A stretch of 64,000 nucleotides of DNA from Allonocardiopsis opalescens (GCF_003002095.1 NZ_PVZC01000001.1:1302001-1366000), one strand, 5' to 3'. Shown: positions 1 through 8,705, counted from the stretch's first letter. Numbers and translations are program-made. The notes: generated from the letters alone by a model not told the origin.

Positions 1-1233
1 GATGTCGGCCAGCACGTGATCGTCGCCGACGTTGCCCGGGACGACCACCTGGTGCTGCGGTGTGCGCCCCGCGGCGCCGCGCAGGCGCCAGAGCGGGACT
101 CCGGTCGCGACCTGGCCCTCCACCCGGGCGGCGGTGGCGCCCAGGGCGCGGGTGGCGATGTCGGCGCCGGTGATGCCGCCCTTGGTCACCACCGCGTCCG
201 CACCGGACGCGGCAGCGCGGACCACCTGGACCAGCGCGTCCATGATCACCGCGCCGTGGGCGAGGCCGCCGTGCTCGGCGCTGCGGTGCCGCGGGGTGGC
301 GGCCACGGCCAGGCCGGTGGCGGCCAGGTCCGCGCGCAGCCGGGCGGCGAGCGCGTCGAGTTCGGCCGCCGCGCCGCCGGCCAGCAGCCGCTCGGCGTCC
401 GGCAGCAGCCGGGTGGGGCCGGGCAGCCGCTCCAGCTGGCGGCCGGCGCCCTCGGTGTGGGAGCCGCAGGCGACCAGGACCGCGCGGGCGGGCGGCGGGG
501 TGACCGCCTTGGCCGAGGTGCCGGCCAGCGCGGCGGCGAGCGGCGCCGCGCAGCGGACCACCACCGGCCGCCCCTGGCCGCGCGCCGCCTCGATGCCGGC
601 CGCGATCACGGCGATGTCCTCGTCGGTGGCGGCGTCGGGCAGCACGACCGCGCCGCGCGGCGCACCGCGCAGTGCCGCCGCGACCGCCGCCGGGCCGGAG
701 CGCAGCTCCGCGCGGCCCAGCGGGATCGCGGGCCCCGCCAGCCCGACCTCGCCGGCCCACTCGGTGAGCCGGCTGCGGGTGTAGCCGAAGACCGGGTCGC
801 GGGCGTACTCGGTTTCGGCGGCGGGCAGCTCCCCGGCGGCCGTGCGGACGTAGTGCACGCCCTCGCGGGTCACCCGGCCGCCCGCCGGATAGGCGGGCAC
901 GACGATGCCGACCCCGTCGGCGAGCCCGAGCAGCTCCATCTCCAGGGCGACGTGGCCGCGCAGGGTGGAGTCGCCGCGCAGCACGAGCAGCGTGCCGGGG
1001 CCGAGGGCGTCGCGGACGGCCCGGGTCAGGCCGCGCAGCAGCTCGGCGGTCTCGGCGGGCGACTTCGCCCGGGTGTTGGTCAGGACGTAGACGGCGCGCT
1101 CGCCGCCGGCGGCGAAGCCGGCCAGCCCGGCTCTAAGTTCGGCGAGCAGTATGTCGACGCCGTGCGCGGACTGGGTGCCGGTGGGGTCGTCGTCGAGGAC
1201 GACCACCCGGCCGGAGGCGGGGGCGCGGCTCAC
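1..1233 (-). CDS. Four-carbon acid sugar kinase family protein (DUF1537/OtnK type), 3' end outside window
   Basis: Likely ATP-dependent kinase acting on a C4 sugar acid such as threonate, erythronate or a 3-oxo derivative. The N-terminus carries the family signature DDDPTGTQ, which binds substrate. Near the C-terminus is TKGGITGADIATRALG, the glycine-rich nucleotide-binding segment of this family. Both ends of the fold are therefore present, and only the last residues lie beyond base 1. The GTG start at 1233 overlaps the stop of the upstream VOC gene (GTGA), so it is the third gene of a translationally coupled operon that begins at 2767. It is longer than 410 residues, normal for the family. 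The exact substrate cannot be read from the sequence. Confidence 0.9.
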   Translation of the reverse strand, partial: MSRAPASGRVVVLDDDPTGTQSAHGVDILLAELRAGLAGFAAGGERAVYVLTNTRAKSPAETAELLRGLTRAVRDALGPGTLLVLRGDSTLRGHVALEMELLGLADGVGIVVPAYPAGGRVTREGVHYVRTAAGELPAAETEYARDPVFGYTRSRLTEWAGEVGLAGPAIPLGRAELRSGPAAVAAALRGAPRGAVVLPDAATDEDIAVIAAGIEAARGQGRPVVVRCAAPLAAALAGTSAKAVTPPPARAVLVACGSHTEGAGRQLERLPGPTRLLPDAERLLAGGAAAELDALAARLRADLAATGLAVAATPRHRSAEHGGLAHGAVIMDALVQVVRAAASGADAVVTKGGITGADIATRALGATAARVEGQVATGVPLWRLRGAAGRTPQHQVVVPGNVGDDHVLADI

Positions 1234-1670
1234 AGCGGCCGCTCCACCAGCTCGACGGCGCAGCCGGCCGGCCGCCGGCCGAGGAAGGCGCAGCGCTGGC
1301 CGTAGCCGCCCGTGAACACCCGGCCGGGGTCCTCTGCCAGCTCCGCGAGGGCCCGGTCCATGTCGGGCACGGCGAAGCAGACGTGGTGCAGGCCCTCGCC
1401 CCGGGCGGCGAGGTGGTCGGCGACCGGGCCCGCGCGCAGCGGCTGGACGACCTGCATCGCCGCGGCCCGCCCGCCGGGCTCCCCGCCGTCGGGGTAGAGC
1501 CAGACCAGCCGCACGCCCGCGTCCTCGACCACCTCGTCGTGCTCGCGGCGCAGCCCGAGGGTGCGCTCGAACCACTCGGCGGTCCGCGCCGCGTCGTGCG
1601 CGGCCACCGCCACGTGGTCGATCAGCGAGACCCGGGTGGCCGGTCGCGGGGCCGGGGGGCTCGCGGCCAT
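1230..1670 (-). CDS. VOC family (glyoxalase/bleomycin-resistance fold) protein, methylmalonyl-CoA epimerase-like
   Basis: Small 146-residue metalloenzyme of the vicinal-oxygen-chelate fold. It opens with SLIDHVAVAAHD and has a second betaalphabetabetabeta unit starting at EGLHHVCFAVPD (about residue 92), with likely metal ligands His19, His96 and Glu140. This layout resembles methylmalonyl-CoA epimerases and lactoylglutathione lyases. Its ATG overlaps the stop of the dehydrogenase gene (ATGA at 1670), and its own stop overlaps the kinase start. In this operon it may epimerise or isomerise a hydroxy- or oxo-acid intermediate, which is an inference from position only. Confidence 0.85.
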   Translation of the reverse strand: MAASPPAPRPATRVSLIDHVAVAAHDAARTAEWFERTLGLRREHDEVVEDAGVRLVWLYPDGGEPGGRAAAMQVVQPLRAGPVADHLAARGEGLHHVCFAVPDMDRALAELAEDPGRVFTGGYGQRCAFLGRRPAGCAVELVERPL

Positions 1671-2767
1671 CAGGCGGTCTCGGCCAGTTCGGCCACGATC
1701 GCGTCGCCCATCGCCGAGCAGCTCGCCGAGCCGCCCAGGTCGGGGGTGACCGCCTCGCCCTTGGCGAGCACCCGCAGGGTGGCGGCGTCGATCCGGGCGG
1801 CGGCCTCGGCGGCGGCCCGGTCGTCGTGCCGGCGGGCGAGCCAGTCCAGCATCATCGCGGTGGAGAGCACCATCGCGGCCGGATTCGCCAGGTCGCGGCC
1901 TGCGATGTCGGGGGCGGAGCCGTGCGCGGGCTGGAACATGCCGTGCTCGTAGCCGACGTCGGCCGAGGCGGCCAGGCCGAGACCGCCGACGGTGGCCGCG
2001 GCCAGGTCGGAGATGATGTCGCCGAACATGTTCTCGGCGACCACGACGTCGAAGTGGTCGGGCCGCTGCACCTGGAAGGCGGTCATGGCGTCGACGTAGA
2101 CGTGCTCGCGCTCGACGCCGCGGCGCTCGTCGGCGACCTCGTCGAAGACGGAGCGGAAGAAGGCGTAGGAGCTGAGGACGTTGGCCTTGTCCACGCAGGT
2201 CACCATCCTGCGCCCGTCCAGGGGGCGGCCGTTGCGCCGCTCGGCGAGGTCGAAGGCCATCTCGGCCACCTTGCGGGTGCCCTTGGCGGTGATGACGATC
2301 GTGTCGGTCGCCACCTCGCCGCGCACATTGGTGCCGCCGGTGCGCGAGGCGTACAGGCCCTCGACGTTCTCGCGCACCACCACGTAGTCGACCGGCGCCG
2401 AGCCGGCCAGGGCGGTGGGCACCCCGGGCAGGCTGCGCACCGGGCGGATCCCGGCGAACAGGTCGAGGGCGAAGCGCAGCCGGAAGATGACGTCGCCGTT
2501 GACCTCGCGGCCGTCGGGGTGGCGGGCGTCGGGCAGCCCGATCGCGCCCATCAGGATGGCGTCGGCCGCCTCGCACGCCTGGAAGGTCTCGTCGGTCATC
2601 GCGGTCCCGGTCCGCCGCCACCGCTCGGCCCCGGCGTCGTGGGATTCGACCGACACGCTCAGCGCGGGCAGGTCGGCGGCGGCGCGGTCGAGCACGCGCA
2701 GCGCGACGTCGGTGATCTCCGGACCGATCCCGTCCCCGGGCAGGGCCGCAATGCTGTAGCTCCCCAC
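1670..2767 (-). CDS. Isocitrate/isopropylmalate dehydrogenase-family oxidoreductase (tartrate/malate dehydrogenase-like)
   Basis: NAD(P)-dependent beta-decarboxylating dehydrogenase of about 365 residues. Visible motifs are the N-terminal [19 protein letters not shown] (substrate-binding Arg), the catalytic Tyr/Lys region including CVDKANVL, the metal-binding DxxxD around [12 protein letters not shown], and the cofactor loop HGSAPDIAG. The GTG at 2767 is preferred as start because AAGGGGA sits five to six bases upstream; the GTG at 2791 lies inside the operator and has no ribosome site. As first gene of an operon with a VOC protein and an OtnK-type kinase, it probably oxidises a C4 hydroxy acid (tartrate, threonate or a phosphorylated derivative). 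Confidence 0.88.
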   Translation of the reverse strand: MGSYSIAALPGDGIGPEITDVALRVLDRAAADLPALSVSVESHDAGAERWRRTGTAMTDETFQACEAADAILMGAIGLPDARHPDGREVNGDVIFRLRFALDLFAGIRPVRSLPGVPTALAGSAPVDYVVVRENVEGLYASRTGGTNVRGEVATDTIVITAKGTRKVAEMAFDLAERRNGRPLDGRRMVTCVDKANVLSSYAFFRSVFDEVADERRGVEREHVYVDAMTAFQVQRPDHFDVVVAENMFGDIISDLAAATVGGLGLAASADVGYEHGMFQPAHGSAPDIAGRDLANPAAMVLSTAMMLDWLARRHDDRAAAEAAARIDAATLRVLAKGEAVTPDLGGSASCSAMGDAIVAELAETA

Positions 2768-2779
2768 AGAGTCCCCTTT

Positions 2780-2790
2780 TGGTATTACCA
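2780..2790. promoter_or_regulatory. Probable FadR-type GntR operator, copy 1
   Basis: TGGTATTACCA is an 11-bp palindrome around a central A/T. It matches the FadR-subfamily pattern TNGTNNNACNA. It lies immediately upstream of the ribosome site of the dehydrogenase operon, and flanking CTTTTGG repeats add symmetry. A near-identical copy lies at 2998-3008. The GntR regulator at 4791 is the obvious candidate ligand, which is inferred. Confidence 0.7.
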
Positions 2791-2983
2791 CTTTTGGTCT
2801 GCGGTATGTCTACCCGGTGTGCACGGCTGAACGCAAGCCCGGGTCGGCCGGCGGGCGTTCGCGGTGACGCTCCAGGCGCGATCGGTGAATATCCAGTTTG
2901 AACCCTATCCGTCGACGTCCGACGGCCGGGGTGAACCGGGCGCCGATCGCCGCCGGTGCGTGTCCCAGGCCACGTCTATGATC

Positions 2984-3013
2984 TTGACAACACAAAGCGG
3001 TAATACCAATACT
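2984..3013 (+). promoter_or_regulatory. Promoter of the DASS transporter with embedded GntR operator, copy 2
   Basis: A consensus -35 box TTGACA (2984-2989) is followed at 18 bp by AATACT (3008-3013). The operator CGGTAATACCA (2998-3008) fills the spacer and touches the -10 box. A repressor bound here would block polymerase. Only one outer base differs from the copy at 2780-2790. Confidence 0.65.
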
Positions 3014-3046
3014 GTGGCGGCCATCAGTGCCGAAAGGACGAGACAC

Positions 3047-4633
3047 GTGAGCGACCCCCAAGACCGCCCGGCCGCGACCGGGACCGACGACCAGGCCGGG
3101 CTGGAGCAGTTCCAGGCCTACCGCGGTATCGACGAGTCGGCCATGACCGCGGCCGAGGCGCGGTTCGAACGCCGCCGCCAACTCACCGGCCTGGTCGCGG
3201 GGCCGCTGGCGGCGGTGCTGCTGCTGGTGCTGCCGCTGGACCTGCCGTGGAACCAGCAGGCCCTGGCCGCGGTGTTCGTCTTCACGGTGGTCTTCTGGCT
3301 GACCGAGGCGATCCCGATCCCCGCCACCTCCCTGCTCAGCGTCGCGCTGATGGTGGTGCTGGGCGTGGGCGGCGCCGACGAGGTGCTCAGCTCGTTCGGC
3401 GACACGATCGTGCTGCTCTACCTGGGGGCGTTCTTCCTCTCCCAGGCGCTGCTCAAGCACGGTCTGGCCGAACGCGCCGCCTACATGGTCCTGGCCGCGC
3501 GCTGGGTGGGCAGCTCCGTCCCCCGCGTCGTCATCGCGGTCGGCGTCGTCACCTGCCTGTTCTCGGCCTTCGTCAGCAACACCGTGACCGTCGCGATGCT
3601 GCTGCCGACGGTGCTCGGCATCATCGTGGCGATCAGCCGCCAGGTGGGCGGCGACCCGACCCGGCTGCGGATCGCCACCGCCATCCTGCTGATGCTCGCC
3701 TTCAGCGCCAGCATCGGCGGGGCGCTCACGCCCGTCGGCGCCCCGCACCAGCTGATCGGCCGCGACCTGCTGGAGCAGGCCGCCGGCGCGCAGGTCAGCT
3801 TCTTCTCCTGGTCGGCGATCGCGTTCACCTTCGCCGTCCCGCTCTTCGCCGCCCTGCTGCTCCTGCTGATCAGGCTGAACCGGCCCGAGGCCGCCCACAT
3901 CGACGGGCTCGCCGCCACCATGGCCGCCAAGCGCGACTCGCGCGGCCGGCTGTCGCGCGGCGAGTGGAACACGCTGATCGTGTTCGCGCTGGTCGTCATC
4001 GGCTGGCTGCTCCCGGGCCTGTCCGCGCTGGTGTTCGGCCCCGAGTCGGGCGTCTACCAGGCGCTCGCCGACAACCTGGACGAGGGCATCGTCGCCATCC
4101 TCGGCGCCTCGCTGCTCTTCCTGCTGCCGGCGGAGCGGCGCACCCGCACCTTCACCATCGAGTGGCGCGACGCGGTGAAGACGGACTGGGGCACCCTGCT
4201 CTTCATCATCTGCGGCGCCGCGCTGGGCGCCCAGCTGACCGCGACCGGGCTCGCCGAGCGCGTCGGCGGCGCCCTCGGGGAGACCTTCGGCAGCACCAGC
4301 ATCGTGCTGCTGACCTTCTTCGCGGTGGTGCTGGCGATCCTGATCTCCGAGGTCGGCAGCAACCTGGCCTCGGTCGGGATCGTGGTGCCGATCGTCATCG
4401 CGATCGCGATCGCCGCGGGCGTGAACCCGCTGCTGCCCGGCCTGGCGGCGACCTTCGGCTCGTCCTTCGGCTTCATGATGCCGATCTCCACTCCGCAGAA
4501 CGCGCTCGTCTACGCCACCGGCGCGGTGCCGATCACCAAGATGGTGCGCAGCGGCATCGTGTTCGACCTGCTCGCGGCGGTCCTCGTCACCGCCGGCGTG
4601 CTGGGGACGGGCACCCTGCTCGGCCTGGTGTGA
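3047..4633 (+). CDS. DASS-family (SLC13/INDY-like) dicarboxylate:sodium symporter
   Basis: Integral membrane importer of 528 residues for di- or tricarboxylates such as succinate, malate or tartrate, driven by sodium. After a hydrophilic N-terminus of about 60 residues there are 11-12 hydrophobic segments. The family motif SNT appears once as VSNTVTVAML; the symmetry-related second copy reads GSNLAS, a variant of SNT. The GTG at 3047 is chosen because AAAGGACG lies eight bases upstream; the open frame extends to 2864 but only through promoter and operator. It is divergent from the dehydrogenase/VOC/kinase operon and most likely brings in its substrate. A strong hairpin follows the stop. Confidence 0.9.
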   Translation: MSDPQDRPAATGTDDQAGLEQFQAYRGIDESAMTAAEARFERRRQLTGLVAGPLAAVLLLVLPLDLPWNQQALAAVFVFTVVFWLTEAIPIPATSLLSVALMVVLGVGGADEVLSSFGDTIVLLYLGAFFLSQALLKHGLAERAAYMVLAARWVGSSVPRVVIAVGVVTCLFSAFVSNTVTVAMLLPTVLGIIVAISRQVGGDPTRLRIATAILLMLAFSASIGGALTPVGAPHQLIGRDLLEQAAGAQVSFFSWSAIAFTFAVPLFAALLLLLIRLNRPEAAHIDGLAATMAAKRDSRGRLSRGEWNTLIVFALVVIGWLLPGLSALVFGPESGVYQALADNLDEGIVAILGASLLFLLPAERRTRTFTIEWRDAVKTDWGTLLFIICGAALGAQLTATGLAERVGGALGETFGSTSIVLLTFFAVVLAILISEVGSNLASVGIVVPIVIAIAIAAGVNPLLPGLAATFGSSFGFMMPISTPQNALVYATGAVPITKMVRSGIVFDLLAAVLVTAGVLGTGTLLGLV

Positions 4634-4644
4634 GGACTCCGCCC

Positions 4645-4675
4645 GCCCGCTCCCCGCGCAGCGCGGGGAGCGGGC
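4645..4675 (+). terminator. Rho-independent-like hairpin after the DASS transporter
   Basis: A perfect 13-bp GC stem (4645-4657 with 4663-4675) closes a five-base loop just after the stop codon. There is no T-tract, as is common in high-GC actinomycetes. It separates the transporter from the downstream regulator. Confidence 0.6.
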
Positions 4676-4790
4676 GCAGGCGCGGCGGGCGGCTAGAATC
4701 TGCTGCTGGTGAGGATGCCCGGAGGAGGCAGCGCTGTCAGCACCATCGAATGGCGGACGCCCAGGCGCCGAGTCCCGTCGCTCCGACGAC

Positions 4791-5456
4791 GTGGTGCGGA
4801 ACCTGCTGCGGCGGATCCAGGACGGCACCCTCAAGACCGGTGACCGCCTCCCGAACGAACGCGACCTCGCCGTCGAGTTCGGCGTCTCCCGGCCCATGGT
4901 CCGCGAGGCCATCAGCCACCTGGCCGGCCGCGGCGTGGTCTCGCCGCGCGGCGGCAGCGGCTCCACCGTCACCGCCGTGGCGCCCGAGCGCGCGCAGGAG
5001 GCGCTCTACCTCTACCTCCGCGACAACCGGCTGGACTACCGCTCCATCCACGAGGTGCGCGAGCTGATCGAGACCCACGCCGCCGGCGTCGCCGCCTCGC
5101 GCGCCACCGCCGCCGACATCGACGCACTGCGGCAGTCCATGAGCACCCTTCGCGACTCCGCTGATCGTCTGACGGCGGCGGCCGAGGCCGACGCCGCCTT
5201 CCACACCGTCATCACCCGCGTCACCGGCAACCGGGTGATCGAGCTGATCTTCTCCTCGCTGCACACCAGCCTGGTCGACGTCCGCAGGCACAACCTCGCC
5301 CTGCCGTCGGCCTACAAGGAGGCGGTCCGCTCCCATCAGGCGATCCTCGACGCGATCACCGAGGGCGACGAGACCGGCGCCCGGGTCGCCATGAGCGCGC
5401 ACCTCGGCGCGGTCTTCCGCTACTGGCAGGAGACCGGCGAGGCGCCGACCCGCTAG
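4791..5456 (+). CDS. GntR-family transcriptional regulator, FadR subfamily
   Basis: Metabolite-responsive repressor. Residues about 1-60 form the winged helix with LPNERDLAVEFGVSRPMVREAISHL; the rest is an all-helical FCD ligand domain with the metal-binding pattern of Asp and three His, including AFHTVITRV and SHQAILDAI. The frame is open upstream to 4713 without ATG, GTG or TTG, yet a strong GGAGGAGG (4721-4728) precedes a CTG at 4734. Starting at CTG would add about 19 residues ending in RRSDD. The conventional GTG at 4791 is listed here. It probably controls the flanking acid-catabolic genes through the two TGGTAATACCA sites. Confidence 0.88.
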   Translation: MVRNLLRRIQDGTLKTGDRLPNERDLAVEFGVSRPMVREAISHLAGRGVVSPRGGSGSTVTAVAPERAQEALYLYLRDNRLDYRSIHEVRELIETHAAGVAASRATAADIDALRQSMSTLRDSADRLTAAAEADAAFHTVITRVTGNRVIELIFSSLHTSLVDVRRHNLALPSAYKEAVRSHQAILDAITEGDETGARVAMSAHLGAVFRYWQETGEAPTR

Positions 5457-5531
5457 CGCCCGCCCGCGGCGGCCCGGTCCGTTCACCCGTCCGGCCGGCG
5501 GGGTTCACCCGCCCGTGCTTGGCTTGCGGGC

Positions 5532-6815
5532 ATGCGCGCCCTCCTCGCCCTCGCCCTGGCCGCCGGCTGCGCCGCCGCCGCGGGCGTCCCCGCCCACGCC
5601 GCCCCGGCGGCACGCCCGGTCACCGCCTTCGCCGAGACGCCGGCCCTGTTCGACGACGCCGCGGGCGGCGACGCCGACGGCGACGACCCCGCCATCTGGG
5701 TCCACCCGGACGTCCCCGGGGGCAGCCTGATCGTGGCGACCGCCAAGAACGGCGGCCTGCGCGTGTACGACCTGAGCGGACGCGAACTCCAGTCGATCGC
5801 CACCCCGCCCCCGCCCGGACCCGGCGACGAGGCGGGCCGGTTCAACAATGTCGACCTGGTCAGCGGCTTCCGGCTCGGCGGGCGCACGGTCGACCTCGCC
5901 GTGGTGACCGACCGCGGCCGCGACCAGTTGCGCTTCTACCGCATCGACCCCGAGGCCGCGGCGGCCGGGCGCGCGCCGCTGACCGACGTCACCGCGGCCG
6001 AGGTGCCGTTCGTCTTCTCCGCCGACCAGGCCGAGGTCAACGGGCAGGCGACCGCGTACGGGCTGGCGACCTGGAGCGACGGCGGCCGGGCGCACGCGGT
6101 GGTCAGCCGGCGCAGCACCACCCGGCTCGGACTGGTGGAGATCACCGCACGCGGCGGGCGGGTCGGCTACCGCCTGGGCGGCACGGTGGACCTGCCGGAC
6201 GCCTTCCGGCTGCCAGACGGAAGCAGCTGGACCCCCTGCGGCGAGCCGGGCGAGGGCCCGCAGGTGGAGGGCATGGTCTACGACCCCGCCACGGGCGCGC
6301 TCTACGCCGCTCAGGAGGACGTCGCGCTGTGGCGGATTCGGGTCGACCCGGCCGGCACCGCCTTCGGGCGGCGGTCGGTGGTGGAGCGCGTCCGCGAGTA
6401 CGGCGTCCCCGCCACCTACGACCCGGCGACCGAGGAGTGCGAGGTCCACTACGACCGCGATCCCGGGTACGGCGGCCGGATCGGCGCCGACGTCGAGGGC
6501 GTCACCGTGTACGAGACGGGCCGGCGCTCCGGCCACCTGCTGGTCTCGGCCCAGGGCGACGACACCTTCTTCCAGTACGACCGGCGCACCAACGCCCCCA
6601 CCGGCCAGTTCACCGTGGCCGACGGCCCGGCCGCGGACGGCGTCCAGGAGAGCGACGGCGCCGCCGTCACCAGCGCGCCGCTGCCCGGCCGCCCCGCGGG
6701 CCTCCTGGTGGTGCACGACGGCGCGAACACCCCGGACGTCCCCGGCGAGGACGGCGAGCCGCGCCCGAACACCAACTTCAAGCTGATCGACGCCCGGCTG
6801 CTCGGCCTGGACTGA
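5532..6815 (+). CDS. Secreted beta-propeller phytase
   Basis: Extracellular 427-residue phosphatase that releases phosphate from phytate. It has a Sec signal peptide (about residues 1-24, ending AHA) followed by FAETPALFDDAAGGDADGDD, the opening strand of beta-propeller phytases with its acidic calcium ligands. Other family hallmarks are DPAIWVHP, the NNVDLVSGF segment, DRGRDQLRFYRI, a VEGMVYDPATGALYAAQED stretch and the YDRRTNAP/DGPAADGVQESDG region. Length is typical. It stands alone between the GntR gene and a convergent serine hydrolase. The start has only a weak upstream GCGGG. Confidence 0.93.
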   Translation: MRALLALALAAGCAAAAGVPAHAAPAARPVTAFAETPALFDDAAGGDADGDDPAIWVHPDVPGGSLIVATAKNGGLRVYDLSGRELQSIATPPPPGPGDEAGRFNNVDLVSGFRLGGRTVDLAVVTDRGRDQLRFYRIDPEAAAAGRAPLTDVTAAEVPFVFSADQAEVNGQATAYGLATWSDGGRAHAVVSRRSTTRLGLVEITARGGRVGYRLGGTVDLPDAFRLPDGSSWTPCGEPGEGPQVEGMVYDPATGALYAAQEDVALWRIRVDPAGTAFGRRSVVERVREYGVPATYDPATEECEVHYDRDPGYGGRIGADVEGVTVYETGRRSGHLLVSAQGDDTFFQYDRRTNAPTGQFTVADGPAADGVQESDGAAVTSAPLPGRPAGLLVVHDGANTPDVPGEDGEPRPNTNFKLIDARLLGLD

Positions 6816-6846
6816 GCGCGGCCCGGCCGTTCGGACAGGGGCGCCG

Positions 6847-7983
6847 TCACCCCCGCCAGGCGTCCAGGCACCGCGCCATGAAGCGGAAGGGGACGGCCTG
6901 CCCCCTGGTCTGGTCGACGGTGCCGGCCAGGTGCACATCCAGCTCCGGGCAGTGGAAGAGCCAGGTCCCGGTGGCTCCCGAGTGGCCGACGAGCGTCACG
7001 GGGCGCCGCCCCGGGGCCATGAGCCGGCCGACCCTGAAGAACATGGTGCCCAGCCCGTACCGGAGGACGGGGATGTTGCGCAGCCGGTTGCGCCGCTCGG
7101 TCAGCCGCTCCCGCGTGCGCGCCTCGCGGAAGAGCCCGCCGTCCAGCAGCGCCCGCTGGAAGGCGAGGAGATCGCCGGTGGTGCTGTACAGGTCCTTGGA
7201 GGACTCGATCAGTGCCGGGAGCTCCACCCGGCGCCGTCCCGCGTACAGCGGCGCGGGCCGCGGACTCGCCGCGTCCGGCGGGCGGCCCGCCGGCGGCCAG
7301 GTGCGCCGCAGGCCGAGCGGAGCGGTGATGCGCTCGGTCAGCAGCTCGGCGAAGGACCGGCCGGTCACCGTCTCCAGGACGCGGATGAGCAGCTGGAAGC
7401 CGGTGTCGGAGTAGCGGGCCCGCTGCCGGGCGGCGGTGAGGTCCTGCGGCGCGAAGTGCGGGCGCTGCTCCTCGCGGGTGATCCGCAGCGTGTCCGCGAA
7501 GGTCCAGGCCGTGTCCCGTCCGGTGGCCAGGTGCTCGTTCAGGCTGGTGCCGCCGCGGCGCCGCTCGAACTGGTCGGGCAGGCCGGAGGTGTGGCTCGCC
7601 AGGTGGCGCACCGTGATCGCGGCCGTCCGGTCGACGCCCCCGAGGACGTGGAGACCGGTGGTCGTCTCCGCCGGCAGGTAGTCCGTGATCGGCGCGGCCA
7701 GATCGAGTTCGCCGCGCTCGTGCGCCTGGAGGACCAGCGCGATGATGAAGCGCTTGGTGACGCTCGCGATGAAGAAGGGGGTGCCGGGGCGCGGCCGCGG
7801 GCCGTCGGCGGGACCGGACGCGGCGGACCAGCGCCGCCCGTCGCCGCTCATGACGGCGGCGATGGCGTGGTGCATGCCGGGTCGGGAGACGAGGTCTTCC
7901 AGCAGCCCGGTCAGCCGCGCGCCGACCTCGGCGGGGACGCTGTTGTCATCGGCGGGGGTCGTGATGGGAGGTGTCGCGGCCAT
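6847..7983 (-). CDS. Serine hydrolase of the beta-lactamase/class C (EstB) family
   Basis: Cytoplasmic 378-residue hydrolase with no signal peptide. The nucleophile motif is Ser74-Val-Thr-Lys77. The second motif reads Tyr191-Ser-Asp where most relatives have Tyr-x-Asn, and the KTG equivalent is HSGATG. Such proteins act as esterases or D-amino-peptidases rather than true beta-lactamases. It is transcribed away from the PadR regulator at 8166 across a strong 26-bp dyad, which suggests control by that regulator. CGGAGGGC lies upstream of the ATG. Confidence 0.88.
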   Translation of the reverse strand: MAATPPITTPADDNSVPAEVGARLTGLLEDLVSRPGMHHAIAAVMSGDGRRWSAASGPADGPRPRPGTPFFIASVTKRFIIALVLQAHERGELDLAAPITDYLPAETTTGLHVLGGVDRTAAITVRHLASHTSGLPDQFERRRGGTSLNEHLATGRDTAWTFADTLRITREEQRPHFAPQDLTAARQRARYSDTGFQLLIRVLETVTGRSFAELLTERITAPLGLRRTWPPAGRPPDAASPRPAPLYAGRRRVELPALIESSKDLYSTTGDLLAFQRALLDGGLFREARTRERLTERRNRLRNIPVLRYGLGTMFFRVGRLMAPGRRPVTLVGHSGATGTWLFHCPELDVHLAGTVDQTRGQAVPFRFMARCLDAWRG

Positions 7984-8115
7984 GGGCGTGGGCCCTCCGG
8001 TGGCTGCCCGGCGTCGCGGCGCGGCGGGCGCCGTCCCGCGCGGTGGTCGGGGCGGGCGGCTGCGGGGCGGCGGGCGCCCCGTGCCGGCCGGGTGCGGATC
8101 CCGGCGCGCCCAATA

Positions 8116-8141
8116 TATCTACTAGACATGTCTATGAGATA
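8116..8141. promoter_or_regulatory. Probable PadR operator between divergent genes
   Basis: A 26-bp dyad centred between 8128 and 8129 has a perfect 12-bp core TAGACATGTCTA (8123-8134) and outer arms TATCT/AGATA, leaving only two mismatched pairs. Its core contains ACATGT, consistent with the ATGT...ACAT half-sites described for PadR-family operators. It lies 25 bp before the padR-like ATG and about 130 bp before the divergent hydrolase. Confidence 0.65.
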
Positions 8142-8153
8142 CAAGGGCGGGTC

Positions 8154-8159
8154 TAGACT
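8154..8159 (+). promoter_or_regulatory. -10 box of a leaderless PadR transcript
   Basis: TAGACT at 8154-8159 is followed by the ATG at 8166, so the transcript would begin at or next to the start codon. No Shine-Dalgarno sequence is present, which is consistent with leaderless translation. Confidence 0.5.
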
Positions 8160-8165
8160 CGCCCC

Positions 8166-8705
8166 ATGGGCAATGTGATCCTCGGTCTGCTGCTGATCGC
8201 CCCGCAGAGCTTCTACGACCTGATCAAGGGCTTCGAGGCCGGTGTCGCGCTCTTCTACAGCGCCAGTTCCGGCAGTATCAGGCGCGCGCTGGACGGCCTG
8301 CTCGCGCGAGGGCTCATCGAGGTGGCCAGCGTCGAAGCCGGCGGGCGGGGCCGCAAGGTGTACCGGGTGACCGACGCCGGCCGCGCTGAGTTCCGCGCCT
8401 GGATGACCGGGGAGCCGGCCGGGCCCGACCTGGAGACCGCGGCGCTGTCCCGGCTCTACTTCCTCGGCCTGCTGGACCCGGCCGAACGCGCACCGGTGCT
8501 GCGCGGCGTCACGGCGCGGATCGAGGCCGACCTGGCCCGGCTCGCCGCCCTCGACCGGCACCTCGACACCCTGAACGTCCCCGAGCGGCACCGCGACATC
8601 GCCGCCCACCAGCGGGCCGCCCTCGACTACGGCATCGCCTCGCACCGCTTCATGCTCGACTGGTTCCGCGAGCGCGCCGACCGGTACGGGCCATTGGACC
8701 GCTGA
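8166..8705 (+). CDS. PadR-family transcriptional regulator
   Basis: A 179-residue DNA-binding protein. The N-terminal winged helix (MGNVILGLLLIAPQSFYDLIKGF, then IRRALDGLLARGLIEV and the wing GRGRKVYRVTDAGR) is the PadR domain. A C-terminal helical dimerisation half (about residues 85-175) is the Vir_act_alpha_C-like part. It sits divergently from the class C-type serine hydrolase, with the 26-bp dyad in between, and probably represses both itself and that gene. Confidence 0.9.
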   Translation: MGNVILGLLLIAPQSFYDLIKGFEAGVALFYSASSGSIRRALDGLLARGLIEVASVEAGGRGRKVYRVTDAGRAEFRAWMTGEPAGPDLETAALSRLYFLGLLDPAERAPVLRGVTARIEADLARLAALDRHLDTLNVPERHRDIAAHQRAALDYGIASHRFMLDWFRERADRYGPLDR

